The notes under the pieces are model-generated. The model was not told the origin of the DNA. It did no database searches and worked only from the letters and a program-made list of their open reading frames with translations. From Dehalococcoidia bacterium (GTDB lineage Bacteria > Chloroflexota > Dehalococcoidia > Dehalococcoidales > Fen-1064), in NCBI GenBank assembly GCA_003153955.1, contig PMCB01000087.1:1-19159 (forward strand): 19,159 nucleotides of DNA. Direction: 5' to 3'. The position numbers and the translations under genes were made by a program. Below are positions 16,507-19,159 of the stretch, piece after piece; positions within the stretch are counted from its first letter, which is position 1, and the number at the start of each line of letters is the position of its first letter.

Positions 16507-17213
16507 CAATCTTTTAATTCCCCGTTGACGCTGACAACCATTTCCCTGAACGGAATGTGTTTGTTTGAAGTTGCAATTGCCTGCTTCGCCATGAAAGAGA
16601 GCCCCGAGCAGCACGGCACTTCCATGCGCACCACGGTCAGGCTATGTAACCCTGACGTCTCAATTGTTTGAGCGAGTTTTTGCGAATGCGCTTCAAAGTC
16701 ATCCAGTTTAGGACAAGCCACCAGCAAGGTATGATTTTTCAGGAAATCACGATGAAAATCGGCATAAACAAAGGCGGTGCAATCTGCTGCTAACACAACA
16801 TCGGCACCTTTTAAGAAGGGCGCGGCTGCCGCAACTAAAGTCAGTTGAACCGGCCAATGGCTTAATTGGGAAGGTTGATGACCCAAACCGGTTTCATTAT
16901 CTGCTTTGGTTAATACCCGAACTTTCTCCGATGGACAACCGCCGGCCGCGTACCCGTTGCCTGCTTTCAGAGTGCGAATTTGCTGTTTTACCTTAGATTC
17001 ATTGAATTCATCAACCTCGCGTTCCTCAATTGTAATGGCTCCGCGCGGGCATTCATACAAACAAGCTCCAAGTCCGTCACAATATGTATCGCTGACCAAC
17101 CTGGCTTTACCGCCGACGATTTTTAAAGCCCCTTCGGAGCAAGAAGGAACACAAATACCGCACCCGTTACATTTTTGCTCGTTTATCTTTACGATTTTTC
17201 GCGTTATTTTCAC
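16506..17213 (-). CDS. 4Fe-4S ferredoxin-domain protein with cysteine-rich C-terminal domain
   Basis: Cytoplasmic iron-sulfur protein of 235 residues. The N-terminal ferredoxin domain has C15-x2-C18-x2-C21-x3-C25 and then C45-x5-C51-x3-C55-P. The second motif has Leu at position 48, where a bacterial two-cluster ferredoxin has its middle Cys, so the second cluster has at most three cysteines from this domain. The C-terminal domain has further cysteines (C93, C145, C167, C201, C202) in GGCPSE, AADCTAF, VACPKLDD and PCCSG, a pattern I recognise from a conserved anaerobe family without a proven role. The start is GTG and overlaps the zinc-ribbon stop as GTGA, so the two are translationally coupled. 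AAAGGAA lies just upstream. An electron carrier or a redox or metal sensor is possible. Confidence 0.82.
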   Translation of the reverse strand: MKITRKIVKINEQKCNGCGICVPSCSEGALKIVGGKARLVSDTYCDGLGACLYECPRGAITIEEREVDEFNESKVKQQIRTLKAGNGYAAGGCPSEKVRVLTKADNETGLGHQPSQLSHWPVQLTLVAAAAPFLKGADVVLAADCTAFVYADFHRDFLKNHTLLVACPKLDDFEAHSQKLAQTIETSGLHSLTVVRMEVPCCSGLSFMAKQAIATSNKHIPFREMVVSVNGELKD

Positions 17214-17488
17214 GGTTTTCCTTTATCTTCATCAGATTTAGAGGCGCTTGGTTCTTTTTCGGCGTTCCCCGTTAACTGAGCCCAACGTTCTTCGCCCAGG
17301 CACTGCCGGGCAGAAGGGCACCATGAGATACATGAAGGCATTTGTTCGCGTAAAACCATTTTGCCGCATTTCTGACATTTTTCCCGGGTTTCATCGGAAA
17401 ATATTTCCACCTCAGCACCGCAATCCGGGCATTTGAATAATTCCACCCGAAGTTTACGCATATCCTGACCGGGACATTTACTATACAT
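17210..17488 (-). CDS. Zinc-ribbon protein coupled to the ferredoxin gene
   Basis: Small cysteine-rich protein, 92 residues, function unknown. C20-x2-C23 and C38-x2-C41 make a zinc ribbon (FKCPDCGAEVEIF, EKCQKCGKMVL). Four more cysteines are present (C5 in KCPGQD; C53, C57 and C63 in SCISWCPSARQC), which could bind a second metal or cluster. The C-terminal 20 residues are charged and probably disordered. It overlaps the ferredoxin-domain gene by 4 nt, and a protein of this kind next to such a ferredoxin is a pairing I have seen in anaerobes. No good Shine-Dalgarno is seen before the ATG. It diverges from the nfu-like gene. Confidence 0.75.
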   Translation of the reverse strand: MYSKCPGQDMRKLRVELFKCPDCGAEVEIFSDETREKCQKCGKMVLREQMPSCISWCPSARQCLGEERWAQLTGNAEKEPSASKSDEDKGKP

Positions 17489-17603
17489 TTATACACGCTC
17501 TATTTTCATTAATACAATCAATATAAAGAATTACAATCTCTTTTGCAGTGATAAATATCATACAGGTTAAAACAACAATACATACATTATGTCAGGTATT
17601 TTG

Positions 17604-17619
17604 TGCGACAAAAGTCGCA
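17604..17619. promoter_or_regulatory. Perfect dyad in the spacer between zinc-ribbon and nfu genes
   Basis: TGCGAC-AAAA-GTCGCA is a perfect 6-bp inverted repeat around 4 bp. It sits 54 bp before the nfu-like start and 115 bp before the divergent zinc-ribbon start. A possible + strand promoter, TTGTGC (17601-17606) with TATCTT (17623-17628) at 16 bp, would have the dyad in its spacer. The dimension fits a dimeric regulator; the regulator is unknown. Confidence 0.5.
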
Positions 17620-17673
17620 GACTATCTTGCCATATCAGGTTAATATTAACTCTAGAACCTAAAGGAGGATATT

Positions 17674-17892
17674 ATGAACGAGAAAGTTGAGAAGATAATT
17701 GAACAGATAAGGCCATCACTTCAGGCGGATGGGGGTGACGTGGAACTTGTGGGGATTAAAGACGGCGTTGTAAGTGTGCGTTTAACCGGCGCTTGCGGCT
17801 GCTGTCCGATGTCCACGATGACATTGAAAAATGGTATCGAACGGATGTTGAAGTCCAAACTGCCGGAAGTTAAAGAAGTAGTGTCCGTCTAA
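17674..17892 (+). CDS. NifU-like C-terminal domain protein (Nfu-type Fe-S scaffold)
   Basis: Stand-alone Nfu domain, 72 residues, which assembles or carries a 4Fe-4S cluster between two subunits and delivers it to target proteins. The family features are QADGGDVELVGI (17-28) and GACGCCPMSTMTLKNGIE (39-56), with the CxxC pair C41 and C44 and an extra C43 between them, where a Gly is common. The length equals a single domain. The ribosome-binding site AAAGGAGG is strong, about six nt before ATG. It is followed at once by an intrinsic terminator, so it is a single-gene unit. It is divergent from the zinc-ribbon/ferredoxin pair, which may be clients or share regulation. Confidence 0.93.
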   Translation: MNEKVEKIIEQIRPSLQADGGDVELVGIKDGVVSVRLTGACGCCPMSTMTLKNGIERMLKSKLPEVKEVVSV

Positions 17893-17922
17893 AACTTCTC
17901 CAATCCTTCATCCAGCTAATTG

Positions 17923-17961
17923 AGTCCTGTCATAATTTAAAGTTATGGCAGGACTTTTTTT
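17923..17961 (+). terminator. Intrinsic terminator of the nfu-like gene
   Basis: A 13-bp stem with one G-U pair (AGTCCTGTCATAA / TTATGGCAGGACT) and a 7-nt loop is followed by seven T residues, 30 bp after the stop codon. Confidence 0.93.
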
Positions 17962-18031
17962 GATGTATCAGCGTTAACATTGGGGCCGCTTGTTAGCATT
18001 TGTGAGCAACACAGACCTTGAATGAGGTAGT

Positions 18032-18163
18032 GCAAGTATTACTTGCATACTACAACTTGCCAGGCAAGTATTATACTTGCTCTATTTACTTATACTTGCC
18101 GTATACTTGCTTGCTTTTGTCTCCATTACTTGCTATTATTTAATGTGCAAGTAAATAACTTGC
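18032..18163. repeat. Array of ten ACTTGC/GCAAGT hexamers
   Basis: ACTTGC begins at 18041, 18055, 18075, 18094, 18105, 18128 and 18158. The complement GCAAGT begins at 18032, 18064 and 18147. That is ten copies in 132 bp. Several are paired: GCAAGT-N3-ACTTGC (18032-18046), ACTTGC-N3-GCAAGT (18055-18069), GCAAGT-N5-ACTTGC (18064-18080 and 18147-18163) and a direct pair 11 bp apart (18094-18110). Many are preceded by TAT or ATT. The last copy touches the ribosome-binding site of the 41-codon gene. It looks like a cooperative operator cluster. Iterons of a replication origin are an alternative. Confidence 0.8.
18111..18139 (+). promoter_or_regulatory. Putative promoter inside the hexamer array
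   Basis: TTGCTT (18111-18116) and TATTAT (18134-18139, 5 of 6) are 17 bp apart. One hexamer (18128-18133) abuts the -10 box and the pair at 18147-18163 lies directly after the predicted start near 18146. The -35 box is weak. Confidence 0.35.
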
Positions 18164-18175
18164 GGGAGGCATTTT

Positions 18176-18301
18176 ATGAAACAGGTACTGACAATCCAGG
18201 GAAAAGCAAAGAATGTTTTCAAGTACACGGCACTTCTGGCCAAACGGCAAGGTGACAAAAAATTAAAGGACATGATACCCCATACACAGGAATTACCTTA
18301 A
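18176..18301 (+). CDS. Unrecognised 41-residue basic protein downstream of the hexamer array
   Basis: A small gene not matched to a family I can name. The start ATG has GGGAGG (18164-18169) six nt upstream, the best spacing in this region, directly after the last hexamer. The product starts MKQVLTIQGKAKNVF and continues through KYTALLAKRQGDKKLKDMI to a short proline-ended tail. It is basic (eight Lys, one Arg against two Asp, one Glu). It reads as a short beta strand (3-8) followed by an amphipathic helix (about 11-25) and a second short helix. The strand-then-helix pattern recalls ribbon-helix-helix DNA-binding proteins or small division-inhibitor peptides of the MciZ kind, but neither is established. 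It could bind the array itself and autoregulate. Single-gene unit, no terminator seen. Confidence 0.6.
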   Translation: MKQVLTIQGKAKNVFKYTALLAKRQGDKKLKDMIPHTQELP

Positions 18302-18353
18302 ATATTATTTGCAAATTAAAACCGGTTATGCAATTAAACGAAATAATTATTGC

Positions 18354-18382
18354 TTGACAATTGCTTAACGCGATGCTAGTAT
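18354..18382 (+). promoter_or_regulatory. Promoter of the helix-turn-helix/coiled-coil gene
   Basis: A perfect TTGACA (18354-18359), a 17-bp spacer and TAGTAT (18377-18382, 4 of 6). The predicted start is near 18389 and gives a leader of about 20 nt that holds only the ribosome-binding site. No ACTTGC hexamer is present here. Confidence 0.6.
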
Positions 18383-18409
18383 GAAATTAACCAGCAAGGA
18401 ATGCGAATT

Positions 18410-18877
18410 ATGGCAAGAAAAGCGACCGTCGACCGGAATTTAGTGCTGCAATTATTAAAAGAAGGCAAGACTTCGCAAAGTATTGCCGCGCAGTTTGGTG
18501 TCAGTCGTCAAGCGATTGACTTATACCGAAAAGAATTTTTCCGTACCGGTCTTTTACAAACCAATGTTACTCCCCTACCGGTAACAACGCGCAATTCCTC
18601 GCCACCGATAACCGGTATGCCGGCGCCGGTACAAACCCAACCCGCCGGTTTACAACCCGAGGATGTTTCTCTGGATCAGATGATAGAACTGATGATTAAG
18701 GCTTTTGCTGCGCTAAAACGAATTTCCGAACTGGAAGCCGAAGCAGCCAAATACCGCAGTGAGCATGATGCTTTAATCGCGCAAATCGCGCAATTGGAAG
18801 AACGCGAGAAGAAACGCAAGGAACAGGAATCGCGCTGGCTGCATGCTCAAAATCCGGGTATCCTCACCAACCGTTAG
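18410..18877 (+). CDS. Helix-turn-helix protein with C-terminal coiled coil
   Basis: Probable DNA-binding protein, 155 residues, with no named family. The N-terminus holds a resolvase/transposase-like helix-turn-helix: NLVLQLLKEGKTSQSIAAQFG (10-30) and VSRQAIDLYRKEFF (31-44). A Pro/Thr/Ser-rich linker (about 54-82) follows. Residues 86-145 form a long charged helix with heptad-like spacing (IELMIKAFAALKRISELEAEA, ALIAQIAQLEEREKKRKEQE), likely a dimerising coiled coil. I chose ATG 18410 because AAGGA (18396-18400) is nine nt upstream; an ATG at 18401 touches that site. Its stop is 12 nt from the stop of the convergent histidine kinase. It could be a nucleoid-type or regulatory protein. Whether it reads the nearby hexamer array is only a guess. 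Confidence 0.75.
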   Translation: MARKATVDRNLVLQLLKEGKTSQSIAAQFGVSRQAIDLYRKEFFRTGLLQTNVTPLPVTTRNSSPPITGMPAPVQTQPAGLQPEDVSLDQMIELMIKAFAALKRISELEAEAAKYRSEHDALIAQIAQLEEREKKRKEQESRWLHAQNPGILTNR

Positions 18878-18889
18878 CAGCGGAAAATA

Positions 18890-19159
18890 TCATTGCTTTG
18901 GCGCAACCACTTCTTTTTTCCAGCGGTCGTAGGGAACCAACAGTGTTACGAGCGTACCACGCCCTACGTTCGACTGAATGCTTAAATTGCCACCTAAAAG
19001 GTCAGCCCGCTCTTGCATTCCGGCCAATCCGATTTTACCGGCCTCTACGAACCTCAGGTCTTCTCCGATAACAAAACCTTTACCGTCATCTTTAACCTGA
19101 ATCGTTGTGCCGTCTTTGCCGAAATCGATAGTTACATTAGCAGTCAGCGCGGCGGAATG
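18890..19159 (-). CDS. Sensor histidine kinase, C-terminal ATPase domain (partial)
   Basis: The last 89 residues of a histidine kinase whose start lies beyond the window. The HATPase_c domain shows VKDDGKGF (G1 box, 22-29) and KIGLAGMQERADLLGGNLSIQS (42-63), then GRGTLVTLLVP (67-75). The GLxGMxERA form of the G2 region is typical of NarX/DegS/LiaS-type kinases that pair with NarL-family response regulators. The signal sensed cannot be told from this part. It is convergent with the helix-turn-helix gene and only 12 nt apart, with no hairpin visible between them. Confidence 0.9.
   Translation of the reverse strand, partial: HSAALTANVTIDFGKDGTTIQVKDDGKGFVIGEDLRFVEAGKIGLAGMQERADLLGGNLSIQSNVGRGTLVTLLVPYDRWKKEVVAPKQ

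Noticed and set aside
18032..18163. Hexamer cluster as a CRISPR array
   Set aside because: The repeat unit is only 6 bp, occurs in both orientations and has spacers of 3 to 17 bp. No cas genes are present.
18032..18163. Hexamer cluster as plasmid-type replication iterons
   Set aside because: Iterons are usually longer direct repeats next to a rep gene and DnaA boxes, none of which are seen. The link to the small gene's translation signals fits an operator better. Not fully excluded.
18043..18255. A 70-residue frame across the hexamer array
   Set aside because: Its content is produced by the repeats, it has no ribosome-binding site, and it overlaps the better supported 41-codon gene in another frame.

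Overview
The window looks like chromosomal DNA of an anaerobic bacterium of the Chloroflexota. Class Dehalococcoidia or a close relative is my best guess, at moderate confidence. The reasons are the family mix: a two-repeat DUF4389 membrane protein, the DapL route to diaminopimelate, tandem class III CoA-transferases with a MaoC-type protein, and an Fe-S protein with a zinc-ribbon partner. GC content is moderate, and TTG and GTG starts occur alongside ATG. There are no rRNA, tRNA, CRISPR or insertion-sequence features that I can see.

Left part (1-9034), all on the + strand. The 3' end of nuoN (complex I) is followed by glpK-glpD, which turn glycerol into dihydroxyacetone phosphate and pass electrons to quinone. 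Next come rlmB (23S rRNA 2'-O-methyltransferase, possibly leaderless) and an alpha/beta hydrolase translationally coupled to it. A full-length ornithine cyclodeaminase/alanine dehydrogenase-like gene is broken only by two in-frame stops. The pair dapF-dapL makes meso-diaminopimelate and ends at a strong, probably bidirectional terminator.

Middle (9050-11789). A two-repeat DUF4389 membrane protein (- strand) diverges from a 66-residue membrane protein that has a near-consensus promoter. About 500 bp of AT-rich non-coding DNA follows, then hflX (- strand).

Acyl-CoA module (11961-16506). Two tandem class III CoA-transferases (- strand) diverge from a MarR regulator and a double-hotdog MaoC/FAS1-like dehydratase (+ strand). 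The shared control region has promoters facing each other with one 16-bp palindrome between them. One CoA-transferase keeps the expected catalytic Asp; the other has Phe at that place. The genes probably activate and hydrate/dehydrate an unknown acid as its CoA thioester under MarR control.

Right part (16506-19159). A zinc-ribbon protein and a ferredoxin-like protein overlap by 4 nt (- strand) and diverge from an Nfu-type Fe-S scaffold; the spacer holds a clean dyad. Beyond the Nfu terminator is the most unusual element: ten copies of ACTTGC/GCAAGT in 132 bp, running into the ribosome-binding site of an unrecognised 41-residue basic protein. A helix-turn-helix/coiled-coil protein follows, convergent with the 3' end of a NarL-system-type histidine kinase that runs off the window.
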